NCBI RefSeq assembly: GCF_008801815.1
Contig: NZ_VZOX01000003.1
Source of the DNA: Edwardsiella anguillarum
GTDB lineage: Bacteria; Pseudomonadota; Gammaproteobacteria; Enterobacterales; Enterobacteriaceae
Strand: one strand, 5' to 3'
Length of the DNA: 64,000 nt
Below are positions 43,558 through 52,609 of the stretch, one piece after another. The notes beneath the pieces are model-generated. The model was not told where the DNA came from and ran no database searches. It worked only from the letters and a program-made list of their open reading frames with translations. Position 1 is the first letter of the stretch. Each line of letters begins with the position of its first letter. Made by a program: the position numbers and the translations under genes.

Positions 43558-43936
43558 AGTTCTTCAATCCATTCAATCGTTCGTTAGGCGCCTACCGGTC
43601 GCCATATACCCCTCAGCCTTCTTCCGATTGTAGCCTAGTCACTCTCTCGATGCCCGCCATTCCTCACCACCCATGATCGTTAATAGGTTAATGAAATTAA
43701 TGTCGCGCGCATTGGTTAATATTAAGTTAATAAAGATGCGCTAAAACACTGTGAAGATATATCTATCTGCATGATAACAAAGAATTAATTTAATAAAATG
43801 TAAATACAATGTTATCGAGATCACAGTTTTGCGCGTGGCGGTTGTTTAAAACGCGTACAGCGTGTAAAAGGATTTCATTAATATGTTAACAATAAGCCTG
43901 TCACGCCCCGTTATGTGCAAGCTAAAGGAGAGAGGA
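43558..43936 (+). promoter_or_regulatory. hpaR-hpaG1 divergent control region
   Basis: An AT-rich divergent region. It includes TTAATATTAAGTTAA and other TTAAT-rich palindromic tracts that could bind HpaR or IHF, and the CRP-like site listed separately. In E. coli W the hpaG promoter is repressed by HpaR and depends on CRP and IHF; the same plan is inferred here. No exact -10/-35 was fixed. Confidence 0.5.
43810..43825 (+). promoter_or_regulatory. CRP-like site upstream of hpaG1
   Basis: TGTTATCGAGATCACA has the consensus right half TCACA and a 4/5 left half at the correct spacing (TGTGA-N6-TCACA). It lies about 112 bases before the hpaG1 start codon. Catabolite control of this operon is established in E. 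coli W. Confidence 0.6.
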
Positions 43937-44575
43937 ATGGAAGGCACCGTCTTTGCTGTCGCCCTGAACCATCGCAGTCAACTGGCTGCCTGGGATGCAC
44001 AGTTTCACTCGCCCCCCTATCAGGAGCCACCTAAGACGCCGGTGTGGTTTATTAAACCTCGTAACACGGTCATCCCCAGTGGCGCGGCGATCCCACATCC
44101 TGCCGGTGAACAGGTGTTAAGCGGCGCTACGTTGGCGCTGGTGGTGGGACAGCGAGCACATAAGGTCAGTGTGCAGCAGGCGGCGGAATTTATCGCCGGC
44201 TTTGCCCTCGCCAATGAGGTCAGCTTGCCGGAATCCAGCTTCTATCGGCCCGCCATCAAGGCTAAGTGCCGTGATGGTTTCTGTCCGCTGGGTGACCGGG
44301 TGGTACTGTCTGCCGAGCAAATAGCGACGTTGACGATCGTTACTGCAATCAATGGTGTTGAGGTTGACCGTTGGTCTACGGCCGATCTGCTGCGTTCCGC
44401 GCCGCAGTTGCTGAGTGCATTGAGTGACTTCGCCACGCTGCAACCCGGCGATGTGATCCTACTTGGTACGCCCCAACAGCGGGTGACCATTAAACCCGGC
44501 GATCGCGTCAGCGTACGGGCAACCGGCTTTCCCACGTTGGAGAATCTCGTGGTCACACAGGGAGATGGGGTATGA
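43937..44575 (+). CDS. hpaG1: HpaG1: fumarylacetoacetate-hydrolase-fold subunit of the OPET decarboxylase/HHDD isomerase
   Basis: Matches the N-terminal half of E. coli HpaG, the bifunctional enzyme that isomerises and decarboxylates the ring-cleavage product (5-oxopent-3-ene-1,2,5-tricarboxylate decarboxylase / HHDD isomerase). The 212-residue protein starts MEGTVFAVALNHRSQLAAWD and contains WFIKPRNTVIPSG, VLSGATLALVVG, SFYRPAIKAKCRDGFCPLGD and LLGTPQQRV. GGAGAGAGG precedes ATG 43937. In E. coli W both halves are one 429-residue polypeptide. Here they are two genes that overlap by four bases (ATGA), so coupled translation and a hetero-oligomer are expected. Confidence 0.92.
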   Translation: MEGTVFAVALNHRSQLAAWDAQFHSPPYQEPPKTPVWFIKPRNTVIPSGAAIPHPAGEQVLSGATLALVVGQRAHKVSVQQAAEFIAGFALANEVSLPESSFYRPAIKAKCRDGFCPLGDRVVLSAEQIATLTIVTAINGVEVDRWSTADLLRSAPQLLSALSDFATLQPGDVILLGTPQQRVTIKPGDRVSVRATGFPTLENLVVTQGDGV

Positions 44576-45339
44576 GGCAGGCGCGTATTCAGTATCAAGG
44601 CGAGATTTTGTCAGTCCGCGTGGACCAACAGCAGCGCGTGGTGTTGGCGGACGGGACCACCCTCGCCGCCGAGCTGGTGCAGTGGCTGCCGCCCGTGACC
44701 GGCGGCACGTTATTCGCATTAGGGCTTAACTATGCCGACCATGCTAGCGAACTGGCATTCCAGGCACCGGAGGAACCGCTGGTATTCATCAAGGCGGCGA
44801 ATACGTTGACCGGTCATAACCAGGTGTCTGTACGACCAGATAATCTGGACTACATGCACTATGAGGCGGAGTTGGTGGTGGTGATCGGCCGACGCGCGTG
44901 CCGCGTTTCAGCGGCACAGGCGATGGAGTATGTCGCGGGTTACACCGTGTGTAACGACTACGCCGTACGCGATTATCTCGAGAACTACTATCGCCCGAAT
45001 CTACGCGTGAAGAGTCGCGATACCTTGACGCCGATCGGCCCTTGGATCGTGGCGCGCGAGGCGGTGCCCGATCCTCATAACCTGACGCTCAGCACCTGGG
45101 TTAACGGTGAGCTGCGTCAACGTGGCAACACGGGCAACATGATTTTCTCCATTCCTTACCTGATCGCTTACCTGAGTGAATTTATCACCCTGCAACCCGG
45201 TGACATGATCGCCACGGGTACGCCGAAGGGATTGGCCGATGTCCGGCCCGGTGACGAGGTGGTGGTCGAGGTGGAGGGCGTTGCGCGCTTGAGTAACCGT
45301 ATCGTCAGTGAGGCCGAGTACAAGGAGATCGCAGGATGA
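44572..45339 (+). CDS. hpaG2: HpaG2: fumarylacetoacetate-hydrolase-fold subunit of the OPET decarboxylase/HHDD isomerase
   Basis: Matches the C-terminal half of E. coli HpaG. The 255-residue protein has an extra N-terminal segment (about 1-40) followed by the catalytic domain: LFALGLNYADHASEL, EPLVFIKAANTLTGHNQ, YMHYEAELVVVIGR, CNDYAVRDYLENYYRPNLRV and MIATGTPKGLADVRPGDEV. The metal ligands of the FAH fold (Glu-x-Glu in EAEL and the later Asp) are present. It overlaps both hpaG1 and hpaE by four bases. Confidence 0.94.
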   Translation: MRQARIQYQGEILSVRVDQQQRVVLADGTTLAAELVQWLPPVTGGTLFALGLNYADHASELAFQAPEEPLVFIKAANTLTGHNQVSVRPDNLDYMHYEAELVVVIGRRACRVSAAQAMEYVAGYTVCNDYAVRDYLENYYRPNLRVKSRDTLTPIGPWIVAREAVPDPHNLTLSTWVNGELRQRGNTGNMIFSIPYLIAYLSEFITLQPGDMIATGTPKGLADVRPGDEVVVEVEGVARLSNRIVSEAEYKEIAG

Positions 45340-46802
45340 AACGTATTAACCATTGGATTAACGGTAAGAATGTCGCTGGGCAGGATTACTTCACGACCCT
45401 CGATCCGGCGACGGGCGACGTCTTGGCGGAAGTGGCCGCGGGTGATCAGACCGAGATTGCGCAGGCTGTCGCCGCCGCTAAACAGGCCTTCCCCAAATGG
45501 GCCAATCTGCCGATGAAGCAGCGTGCCCGTCTGATGCGGCGTCTCGGATCATTGATCGATCAAGAGGTAGCGGCGATCGCCGAGCTGGAGACGCGCGATA
45601 CGGGTTTACCGATCCAGCAGACCAAAAACGTCTTGATCCCACGCGCCTCGCATAACTTCGATTTCTTCGCCGAGATCTGTCAGCAGATGAATGGCCGAAC
45701 CTATCCCGTCGACGACCAGATGCTGAATTACACCTTGGTTCAGCCGGTCGGCGTGTGCGCGTTGGTGTCGCCATGGAACGTGCCGTTTATGACGGCGACC
45801 TGGAAGGTCGCGCCCTGTCTGGCATTGGGTAATACCGCGGTATTGAAGATGTCTGAGTTGTCACCGTTGAGTGCCGATCGTCTCGGGGCGTTGGCGCTGG
45901 AGGCGGGTATTCCTGCCGGCGTCTTGAATGTGGTTCAGGGGTATGGCGCTACGGCGGGCGATGCCCTGGTGCGTCATCCCGATGTGCGCGCCATCTCCTT
46001 CACCGGCGGTACCGCCACCGGGCGCGCCATCATGAGGAGTGCGGGCCTGAAGAAGTACTCCATGGAGCTGGGGGGAAAGTCACCGGTGTTGATCTTTGCT
46101 GACGCCGATATCGAGCGTGCGCTGGATGCCGCGTTATTCACCATCTTCTCCATTAACGGTGAGCGTTGCACCGCGGGTTCACGCATCTTCATCCAGCAGC
46201 AGATCTACCCGGAGTTCGTTCGGCGTTTCGCCGAGCGTGCCAACCGCTTGCGGGTCGGAGATCCACAAGATCCGCAGACACAGGTCGGCGCACTGATCAG
46301 TCGCCAGCACTGGGAGAAGGTCTCCGGTTATATCCGTCTTGGCATCGAAGAGGGGGCCACGTTGTTGGCCGGGGGACCGGAGAAGCCCAGTGATTTACCC
46401 GCGCATCTGCGTCAGGGCAACTTCTTGCGCCCGACGGTGTTGGCCGACGTCGACAATCGCATGCGAGTCGCTCAGGAGGAGATCTTCGGCCCGGTAGCTT
46501 GCCTGCTGCCGTTTAAAGACGAGGCGGAGGGATTGCGTCTGGCCAACGCTGTCGAGTATGGCCTGGCCTCTTACATCTGGACCCAGGATATCGGCAAGGC
46601 TCATCGCCTAGCACGCAGCATCGAGGCGGGCATGGTGTTCATCAATACCCAGAATGTGCGCGATCTACGCCAACCTTTCGGCGGGGTAAAGGCCTCCGGT
46701 ACTGGGCGTGAAGGTGGGGAGTACAGCTTCGAGGTGTTCGCCGAAATGAAGAACGTCTGTCTCTCACTCGGGGATCATTCGATTCCGCGTTGGGGAGTAT
46801 GA
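45336..46802 (+). CDS. hpaE: 5-carboxymethyl-2-hydroxymuconate semialdehyde dehydrogenase
   Basis: HpaE oxidises the semialdehyde made by HpaD to 5-carboxymethyl-2-hydroxymuconate with NAD+. It has 488 residues, the family length. Aldehyde dehydrogenase motifs are SPWNVPFMTATWKVAPCLA (about 144-162), FTGGTATGRAIM (NAD-binding), the catalytic Glu in MELGGKSP and the catalytic Cys in NGERCTAGSR. EIFGPV comes near the end. It begins inside the hpaG2 stop (ATGA overlap). Confidence 0.95.
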   Translation: MKRINHWINGKNVAGQDYFTTLDPATGDVLAEVAAGDQTEIAQAVAAAKQAFPKWANLPMKQRARLMRRLGSLIDQEVAAIAELETRDTGLPIQQTKNVLIPRASHNFDFFAEICQQMNGRTYPVDDQMLNYTLVQPVGVCALVSPWNVPFMTATWKVAPCLALGNTAVLKMSELSPLSADRLGALALEAGIPAGVLNVVQGYGATAGDALVRHPDVRAISFTGGTATGRAIMRSAGLKKYSMELGGKSPVLIFADADIERALDAALFTIFSINGERCTAGSRIFIQQQIYPEFVRRFAERANRLRVGDPQDPQTQVGALISRQHWEKVSGYIRLGIEEGATLLAGGPEKPSDLPAHLRQGNFLRPTVLADVDNRMRVAQEEIFGPVACLLPFKDEAEGLRLANAVEYGLASYIWTQDIGKAHRLARSIEAGMVFINTQNVRDLRQPFGGVKASGTGREGGEYSFEVFAEMKNVCLSLGDHSIPRWGV

Positions 46803-46965
46803 GAGGTGACGTCGTTGTCGGTCGATGCGGGGCGTTGCTGGCGTTGCTCGATCGCCGACGGGTGTGTTGTCTGGGGGAGGGGCGTAGCGGGCGGCGTCCT
46901 TCATCAACCGGGAGCAATGCGTTCCATCACAACTACGCACGCACCGTACTTTCAGGAGAAATCAT

Positions 46966-47826
46966 ATGGGACAGTTAGCGTTAGCCGCCAAGATCACCCA
47001 CGTGCCGTCAATGTACCTGTCGGAACTGCCGGGAAAACACCAGGGGTGCCGTCAGGCGGCGATTGAGGGGCATAAAGAGATCGGCCGCCGTTGCCGCGAG
47101 TTGGGCGTCGACACCATCATCGTGTTCGATACTCACTGGCTGGTCAACAGCGCCTACCATATCAACTGTAGCGCCCACTTCTCTGGGGTCTATACCAGCC
47201 ATGAGCTGCCGCATTTTATTCGCGATATGCCCTATGAGTATGACGGTAACCCCGAACTGGGCCAACTGATTGCCGACGAGGCGTGCCGTCTCGGCGTTCG
47301 TGCCCAGGCCCACAATATCGCCAGCCTGGCGCTGGAGTACGGCACGCTGGTGCCGATGCGCTATATGAATGCCGATCGTCACTTTAAGGTGATCTCCATT
47401 TCCGCCTTTTGTACCGTCCATGACTTCGCCGACAGTCGCAAGATGGGCGAGGCGATCGCCAAGGCCATCGAACAGTACGCCGGTAAGGTAGCGGTGCTGG
47501 CGAGCGGTTCGTTATCACACCGTTTTATTGATGATCAACGGGCCGAACAAGGAATGCACAGTTATACCCGTGAGTTCGATCGTCAGATGGATGAACGGGT
47601 GGTCAAATTATGGAAGGAGGGGCGTTTCGACGAGTTTTGCGCCATGTTGCCGGAGTATGCCCACTACTGTTTCGGCGAGGGCAACATGCATGACACGGTG
47701 ATGTTGCTTGGCCTATTAGGCTGGGATCGGTATGACGGACAGGTCGAGTTCGTCACCGAGTTATTCGCCAGTTCAGGTACCGGCCAGGTGAATGCGGTAT
47801 TCCCGTTGCCGGCGGTGGCTGCCTAA
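46966..47826 (+). CDS. hpaD: 3,4-dihydroxyphenylacetate 2,3-dioxygenase
   Basis: The ring-opening step: extradiol meta-cleavage of homoprotocatechuate by a LigB-superfamily, iron-dependent enzyme. The 286-residue protein begins MGQLALAAKITHVPSMYLSE and contains IVFDTHWLVNSAYHINCSAH, EYGTLVPMRYMN, VLASGSLSHRF and EGNMHDTVMLLG, nearly identical to E. coli HpaD. AGGAG lies 9 bases before the ATG. A 163-base gap after hpaE has no gene. Confidence 0.96.
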   Translation: MGQLALAAKITHVPSMYLSELPGKHQGCRQAAIEGHKEIGRRCRELGVDTIIVFDTHWLVNSAYHINCSAHFSGVYTSHELPHFIRDMPYEYDGNPELGQLIADEACRLGVRAQAHNIASLALEYGTLVPMRYMNADRHFKVISISAFCTVHDFADSRKMGEAIAKAIEQYAGKVAVLASGSLSHRFIDDQRAEQGMHSYTREFDRQMDERVVKLWKEGRFDEFCAMLPEYAHYCFGEGNMHDTVMLLGLLGWDRYDGQVEFVTELFASSGTGQVNAVFPLPAVAA

Positions 47827-47842
47827 TCCGCGAGGAGTCGAT

Positions 47843-48238
47843 ATGCCCCATTTCTACGCTGAGTGTAGCGACAATATTCGTCGCGAGGCCGATCTGCCGG
47901 CGCTGTTTGCCCAGGTCAATGCATTTCTCTTTGGAACCGGACTCTTCCCCCTGGCGGGGATCCGTAGCCGCGCCATCTGGCTGGATACCTGGCAGATGGC
48001 CGATGGGCGCCACGATTATGCCTTCGTGCATATGACGTTGAAGATCGGCGCCGGACGCAGCTTGGCGTGCCAACAGCAGGTGGGAGAGCAACTCTTCGCC
48101 TTGATCCAGCAGCACTTCGCCCCCCTGATGGCGCAGCGTTATCTGGCCCTTTCGTTGGTGATTGAGGTGTTGCCAGCAGAGTTGAGTTACAAGCAAAACA
48201 ACGTACACGCGTTGTTTGCGGATGTGGCGAGATCGTAG
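47843..48238 (+). CDS. hpaF: 5-carboxymethyl-2-hydroxymuconate delta-isomerase
   Basis: A small trimeric isomerase related to 4-oxalocrotonate tautomerase and MIF. The 131-residue protein starts MPHFYAECSDNIRREADLPA, so Pro2 (Pro1 after Met removal) is the catalytic base of the family. GIRSRAIWLDTWQMADGRHD and YAFVHMTLKIGAGRS are strongly conserved. GAGGAG precedes ATG 47843. It is 16 bases after hpaD and 2 bases before the MFS gene. Confidence 0.95.
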   Translation: MPHFYAECSDNIRREADLPALFAQVNAFLFGTGLFPLAGIRSRAIWLDTWQMADGRHDYAFVHMTLKIGAGRSLACQQQVGEQLFALIQQHFAPLMAQRYLALSLVIEVLPAELSYKQNNVHALFADVARS

Positions 48239-48240
48239 GC

Positions 48241-49485
48241 ATGCGTAGCATGAGCTCGGCCTTCGTTCAGCGTCCACCCCGCTGGCTGATCCCGCTGCTG
48301 GGGTCGCTGGTGGCGTTCGGCCCCCTGTCTATCGACATGTATCTGCCGGCCTTGCCCGCCATGGCGCAACGCCTACAGGCGACGACCGGGCAGATGCAGC
48401 TGACGCTGAGCGCGTTTTTTCTCGGTCTGTGTATCGGGATGCTGCTTTATGGACCGTTGAGCGATCGTCTCGGTCGGCGCCGGTTGTTACTGAGCGGTTT
48501 GTTGCTATTCGCCTGCGCGAGTCTGCTCTGTACTCAGGTGAGTAACGTATGGCAACTGGTGGCATTGCGCGTCCTGCAAGCGTTCGGGAGCGGCGCCGCG
48601 CTGGTGATGGCTCGGGCGATCGCTCGTGATGTCTATCGCGCTCAGGTCTTACCGCGGGTGTTGTCGTTGATGACGCTGGTGACTATGGCGGCGCCTTTAG
48701 TGGCGCCGCTGCTGGGCAGCGCGTTGCTGACCCGGTTCGACTGGCAGGCCATCTTTGGGTTACTCACGCTCTGTGGCTGCCTCAGCGGGCTGTTGGTGTG
48801 GCGGCTACTGCCGGAGACATTGCCCACGAGCGCGTCGTCCACGTCGGGCGGCCTGTGGGTAGCGTTTTATCACTATGGCCAGCTGCTGCGCGATGGTCGG
48901 GCGATGGCGACCATCGGCACGTTGTCGTTCTCCTTTGCCGGGATGTTCGCCTTTATCAGCGCCTCACCGTTCGTCTATATCCGCTATTTCCAACTGTCTC
49001 CCCACGCCTATGGTCTGCTGTTCGCGGGCAATGTGCTGGGGATGATCCTGTTGCTGCTGCTCAACGTGCGCCTACTGCGTCACTACAGCCTGGCACGCCT
49101 GCTGTCTTGGCAGAGTGGTGCTCAGGTGATCTTCGGCCTGCTACTGCTGGCCAGCTACCGCCAGGGGGTGGCGCTGATCGCGCCCTTGGTGATGCTGTAT
49201 ATATCGCTGGTGAATGCTATCGGCGCTAATAGTCTGTCGCAACTATTGTTACCGCGCGCGGAGCAGGCGGGCAGTGCGACGGCCTTGGCGGTTTCGTGCC
49301 AGTTCGCGTTGGGGGCTGGCGCCAGCCTGCTGCTGTCAGCCCTACAGGATGATACCCCGTTCACCATGACATTGCTGATGGCGCTGTGCGCTGCGCTGAG
49401 CTGGTTAAGTCAGCGGCTGGCCGTGCAACGCGTCCTGCGTCATCCGTACTGCTTGTTACCCGGAGAGAGAAATCATGAGAAGTAA
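48241..49485 (+). CDS. Bcr/CflA-type MFS efflux transporter inside the hpa operon
   Basis: A 414-residue major facilitator with twelve helices, of the drug:H+ antiporter Bcr/CflA type. It has LGSLVAFGPLSIDMYLPALP at the first helix, GPLSDRLGRRRLLLSGL (the A-loop motif), LRVLQAFGSGAALVMARAIA and DVYRAQVLPRVLSL. It is 2 bases after hpaF and overlaps the next gene by 11 bases, so it is part of the operon. It is not in the E. coli hpa operon. I infer that it may expel toxic aromatic intermediates or an analogue; uptake is already covered by HpaX. The specificity is unknown. Confidence 0.9.
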   Translation: MRSMSSAFVQRPPRWLIPLLGSLVAFGPLSIDMYLPALPAMAQRLQATTGQMQLTLSAFFLGLCIGMLLYGPLSDRLGRRRLLLSGLLLFACASLLCTQVSNVWQLVALRVLQAFGSGAALVMARAIARDVYRAQVLPRVLSLMTLVTMAAPLVAPLLGSALLTRFDWQAIFGLLTLCGCLSGLLVWRLLPETLPTSASSTSGGLWVAFYHYGQLLRDGRAMATIGTLSFSFAGMFAFISASPFVYIRYFQLSPHAYGLLFAGNVLGMILLLLLNVRLLRHYSLARLLSWQSGAQVIFGLLLLASYRQGVALIAPLVMLYISLVNAIGANSLSQLLLPRAEQAGSATALAVSCQFALGAGASLLLSALQDDTPFTMTLLMALCAALSWLSQRLAVQRVLRHPYCLLPGERNHEK

Positions 49486-50947
49486 ACCCGTGGTGCTGTT
49501 GCGCCACCAGGCCTACATCGATGGCCACTGGCTCGATGCCGCCGACGGTGCCACCTTTGCGGTAACCGATCCGGCCAGTGGTGCGTGCATTGCACGCGTC
49601 AGCGATATGGGCGCAGAGGCTTGCCAACAGGCGATCCGTGCCGCTCAACGGGCGCTTCCCGCCTGGCGCGCCCAGACAGCCAAGCAGCGAGGGTTAATCC
49701 TGCGGCGCTGGTACGATCTGATCGGGGAGCATCGCCAGGCGCTGGCGCAGTTACTCAGCCGGGAGCAAGGTAAGCCGCACGCCGAGGCGTTGGCGGAGAT
49801 CGCCTATGGTGCCAGCTTTATCGAGTGGTTTGCCGAGGAGGGGAAGCGCACTTATGGGGAGACGATCCCCAGTCCGCTTCCTGGTCAGCGTATCAGTACC
49901 ATCAAGCAGCCGATCGGTGTGGTTGCGGCGATCACGCCATGGAATTTTCCTAACGCCATGATCACCCGCAAGGTTGCACCGGCGCTGGCCGCCGGTTGCT
50001 GTGTGGTGCTAAAGCCAGCGCCGGAGACGCCGCTGTCGGCGCTGGCACTGGCGGCGTTGGCGGAGGCGGCGGGACTGCCGGCGGGGGTGTTGAATATCGT
50101 GCCGGGGCTGGATGCGGCGGCCATCGGCACCTGTATGACCCAGAGCCCACTGGTGCGCAAGCTGTCGTTTACCGGCTCGACCCGCATCGGCAAGCTGCTG
50201 ATGGCGCAAAGCGCGGCGACGGTGAAGAAACTCTCTCTGGAGCTGGGCGGCAATGCCCCCTTTATCGTATTCGACGACGCCGATCTGGAGGCCGCGGTTC
50301 AGGGGGCTCTGGCGGCGAAGTTTCGTAACAGCGGTCAGACCTGCATCTGTGCCAACCGCATCCTGGTACAGGCCGGGATCTATGAACGCTTCGTCGCCCG
50401 TTTCGCCGAGGTGGTCGCGACGCTGCGGGTCGGGCCAGCCAGCGATCCCCGCGCGCAGCAGGGGCCGCTGATCAATCAGGCGGCGCTGGATAAAGTCCAG
50501 GCGTTGATCGACGACGCTCTGGCGCGGGGAGCAACCCTGGTGAGCGGCGGCGCGCCGCATCCCTTGGGCGGTCTGTTCTTCCAGCCGACCATTCTGTGCG
50601 ACGTCGATGAGTCGATGCGTATCACCCATGAGGAGGCTTTCGGCCCCGTCGCTCCGCTGATCAAATTTCACGATGAGCAGGGGGCCATTCGCTTGGCCAA
50701 TCAGACCGAATCGGGGCTGGCAGCCTACTTCTATGCGCGCGACATCGGTCGGATCTACCGGGTGGCGGAGGCGTTGGAGTGCGGCATGGTCGGCATTAAT
50801 GAAGGGCTGATCTCCAATGAGTTGGCGCCGTTTGGCGGCATCAAGCAGTCCGGATTAGGGCGTGAAGGGTCACGCTATGGTATCGAGGATTATCTCGAAG
50901 TGAAGTACCTCTGCTTCGGTGGACTTGACGATAAGGGAACGAATTGA
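49475..50947 (+). CDS. Succinate semialdehyde dehydrogenase-like aldehyde dehydrogenase
   Basis: A 490-residue aldehyde dehydrogenase of the GabD type. Motifs: ITPWNFPNAMITRKVAPALA, FTGSTRIGKLLM, catalytic Glu in LSLELGGNAPF and catalytic Cys in NSGQTCICANRILV, then EAFGPVAPL and the C-terminal GLGREGSRYGIEDYLE. These are GabD signatures. HpaI releases succinic semialdehyde, so a dedicated dehydrogenase in the operon would complete the route to succinate. In E. coli that step is done by sad/gabD elsewhere on the chromosome. It overlaps the MFS gene by 11 bases and hpaH by one base. Confidence 0.88.
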   Translation: MRSKPVVLLRHQAYIDGHWLDAADGATFAVTDPASGACIARVSDMGAEACQQAIRAAQRALPAWRAQTAKQRGLILRRWYDLIGEHRQALAQLLSREQGKPHAEALAEIAYGASFIEWFAEEGKRTYGETIPSPLPGQRISTIKQPIGVVAAITPWNFPNAMITRKVAPALAAGCCVVLKPAPETPLSALALAALAEAAGLPAGVLNIVPGLDAAAIGTCMTQSPLVRKLSFTGSTRIGKLLMAQSAATVKKLSLELGGNAPFIVFDDADLEAAVQGALAAKFRNSGQTCICANRILVQAGIYERFVARFAEVVATLRVGPASDPRAQQGPLINQAALDKVQALIDDALARGATLVSGGAPHPLGGLFFQPTILCDVDESMRITHEEAFGPVAPLIKFHDEQGAIRLANQTESGLAAYFYARDIGRIYRVAEALECGMVGINEGLISNELAPFGGIKQSGLGREGSRYGIEDYLEVKYLCFGGLDDKGTN

Positions 50948-51750
50948 TGTTAGCTCACTCGCTCATTGAGAGCCTCGCTCGTCGCCTGGAGCAGGCGGAA
51001 CAGAGCCGTGTACAGATCCGGGCGCTCTCCTTGGAGTATCCACAGATCACCCTTGAGGATGCTTACGCTATCCAACGTGCCTGGGTGGCACAGAAGATTG
51101 CCGCCGGGCGCCGTTTGGTGGGCCATAAGATTGGCCTAACGTCGCGAGCGATGCAGATCAGCTCGCAGATTACGGAGCCGGATTATGGCGCGTTACTCGA
51201 CGACATGCTGTTTGCCGACGGGGGAGAGATCTCGACGGATCGCTTCATCGTGCCCCGTATCGAGGTCGAGTTGGCCTTTATTCTGGCGAAGCCGTTACGT
51301 GGCCCGAACTGTACCCTGTTCGACGTATATAACGCCACGGATTACATCATCCCTGCCTTGGAGTTGATCGACGCGCGCAGCCATAACGTCGATCCCCAGA
51401 GTGGTCGGCCGCGCAAGGTATTCGACACCATCGCGGACAATGCCGCGAACGCCGGGGTGATCTTGGGCGGGCGTCCCATCAAGCCAGAGGCCTTAGATCT
51501 GCGTTGGATCAGTGCGTTGCTGTATCGCAACGGGGTGATCGAGGAGTCCGGTGTCGCCGCCGCCGTGTTGAATCATCCGGCCAATGGCGTGGCCTGGTTG
51601 GCGAATAAACTCGCCCCTTACCAGGTGCAGCTGGAGGCGGGGCAGATCATTCTGGCCGGCTCCTTTACCCGCCCGGTGGCGGCACGTCAGGGGGATACCT
51701 TCCATGTCGACTATGGCCCGCTGGGCACCATCAGTTGTCGGTTTGTCTAA
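50947..51750 (+). CDS. hpaH: 2-oxo-hept-4-ene-1,7-dioate hydratase
   Basis: HpaH adds water to 2-oxo-hept-4-ene-1,7-dioate (Mg2+-dependent, FAH-like fold of the MhpD family). The 267-residue protein matches E. coli HpaH in GHKIGLTSRAMQISSQI, EPDYGALLDDM, FIVPRIEVELAFILAKPL, YNATDYIIPALELIDARS and NPANGVAWLANKLAPY-like segments. ATG 50947 overlaps the previous stop as TGATG; a TTG at 50944 is possible but adds only one residue. Confidence 0.95.
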   Translation: MLAHSLIESLARRLEQAEQSRVQIRALSLEYPQITLEDAYAIQRAWVAQKIAAGRRLVGHKIGLTSRAMQISSQITEPDYGALLDDMLFADGGEISTDRFIVPRIEVELAFILAKPLRGPNCTLFDVYNATDYIIPALELIDARSHNVDPQSGRPRKVFDTIADNAANAGVILGGRPIKPEALDLRWISALLYRNGVIEESGVAAAVLNHPANGVAWLANKLAPYQVQLEAGQIILAGSFTRPVAARQGDTFHVDYGPLGTISCRFV

Positions 51751-51759
51751 GGAGAGAAA

Positions 51760-52563
51760 ATGAACCACGCCGTATTACATAACACCTTTAAACAGGCACT
51801 ACGGGATGGGCGCGCGCAGATTGGCCTCTGGCTGGGTCTGTGTAGCCCTTATAGCGCCGAACTGTTAGCGGGGAGTGGTTTCGATTGGCTCCTGATCGAC
51901 GGCGAACATGCGCCGAATAATGTCCAGACTATCCTCGGGCAGCTGCAAGCCATTGCCCCTTACCCCAGCCATCCGGTTGTACGTAGCGCCTGGAACGATG
52001 CCGTGCAGATTAAACAGTTGCTAGACATCGGCGCACAGAGCGTGTTGATCCCGATGGTACAAGACGCGGCGCAGGCGCAGGCGGCGGTACGCGCTACGCG
52101 TTATCCGCCTCAGGGGATCCGTGGGGTGGGGAGTGCCCTGGCGCGAGCCTCACGCTGGAACCGGATCGACGACTATCTGCAACGCGCCGACGATGAGGTA
52201 TGCGTGTTGATACAGGTCGAGACCCGCACGGCGCTGGGTAATCTACCGCAGATCCTCGCGGTGGAGGGGGTGGACGGCGTGTTCATCGGCCCGGCGGATC
52301 TGAGCGCCGATATGGGCTTGGCCGGCCAGCCGACGCATCCAACCGTTCAGGCGGCGATCGAGCAAGCGATCGCCCAAATCAAGGCGGCGGGTAAGGCCCC
52401 CGGCATTTTGATGGCGCAGCCGGAGATGGCGCAACGTTACCTGGAACTCGGGGCGTTATTTGTGGCGGTGGGGGTCGATACCACACTTTTAGCGCGTGCC
52501 GCCGAGGCGTTAGCCGCCCGCTTCGGCACCATCGCTCCACAGACGGCGCAGGGTGTGTACTGA
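51760..52563 (+). CDS. hpaI: 4-hydroxy-2-oxoheptanedioate aldolase
   Basis: The last pathway step: retro-aldol cleavage to pyruvate and succinic semialdehyde by a metal-dependent class II aldolase of the HpaI/HpcH family. It has 267 residues. The catalytic His is in LLIDGEHAPNN (His50), the substrate arginine in VRSAWND, and the metal ligands Glu and Asp are in LIQVETRTAL and FIGPADLSADMG. GGAGAG lies 6 bases before the ATG. Confidence 0.96.
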   Translation: MNHAVLHNTFKQALRDGRAQIGLWLGLCSPYSAELLAGSGFDWLLIDGEHAPNNVQTILGQLQAIAPYPSHPVVRSAWNDAVQIKQLLDIGAQSVLIPMVQDAAQAQAAVRATRYPPQGIRGVGSALARASRWNRIDDYLQRADDEVCVLIQVETRTALGNLPQILAVEGVDGVFIGPADLSADMGLAGQPTHPTVQAAIEQAIAQIKAAGKAPGILMAQPEMAQRYLELGALFVAVGVDTTLLARAAEALAARFGTIAPQTAQGVY

Positions 52564-52609
52564 GCCACGGCGCAATACCGACCATAATGGGCAATCACTT
52601 GAGGGAAGC

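Noticed and set aside
43937..45339. hpaG1/hpaG2 as a frameshifted hpaG
   Set aside because: Both halves are complete FAH domains, the junction is a clean ATGA overlap, and hpaG2 has its own N-terminal extension, so two genes fit better than a broken one.
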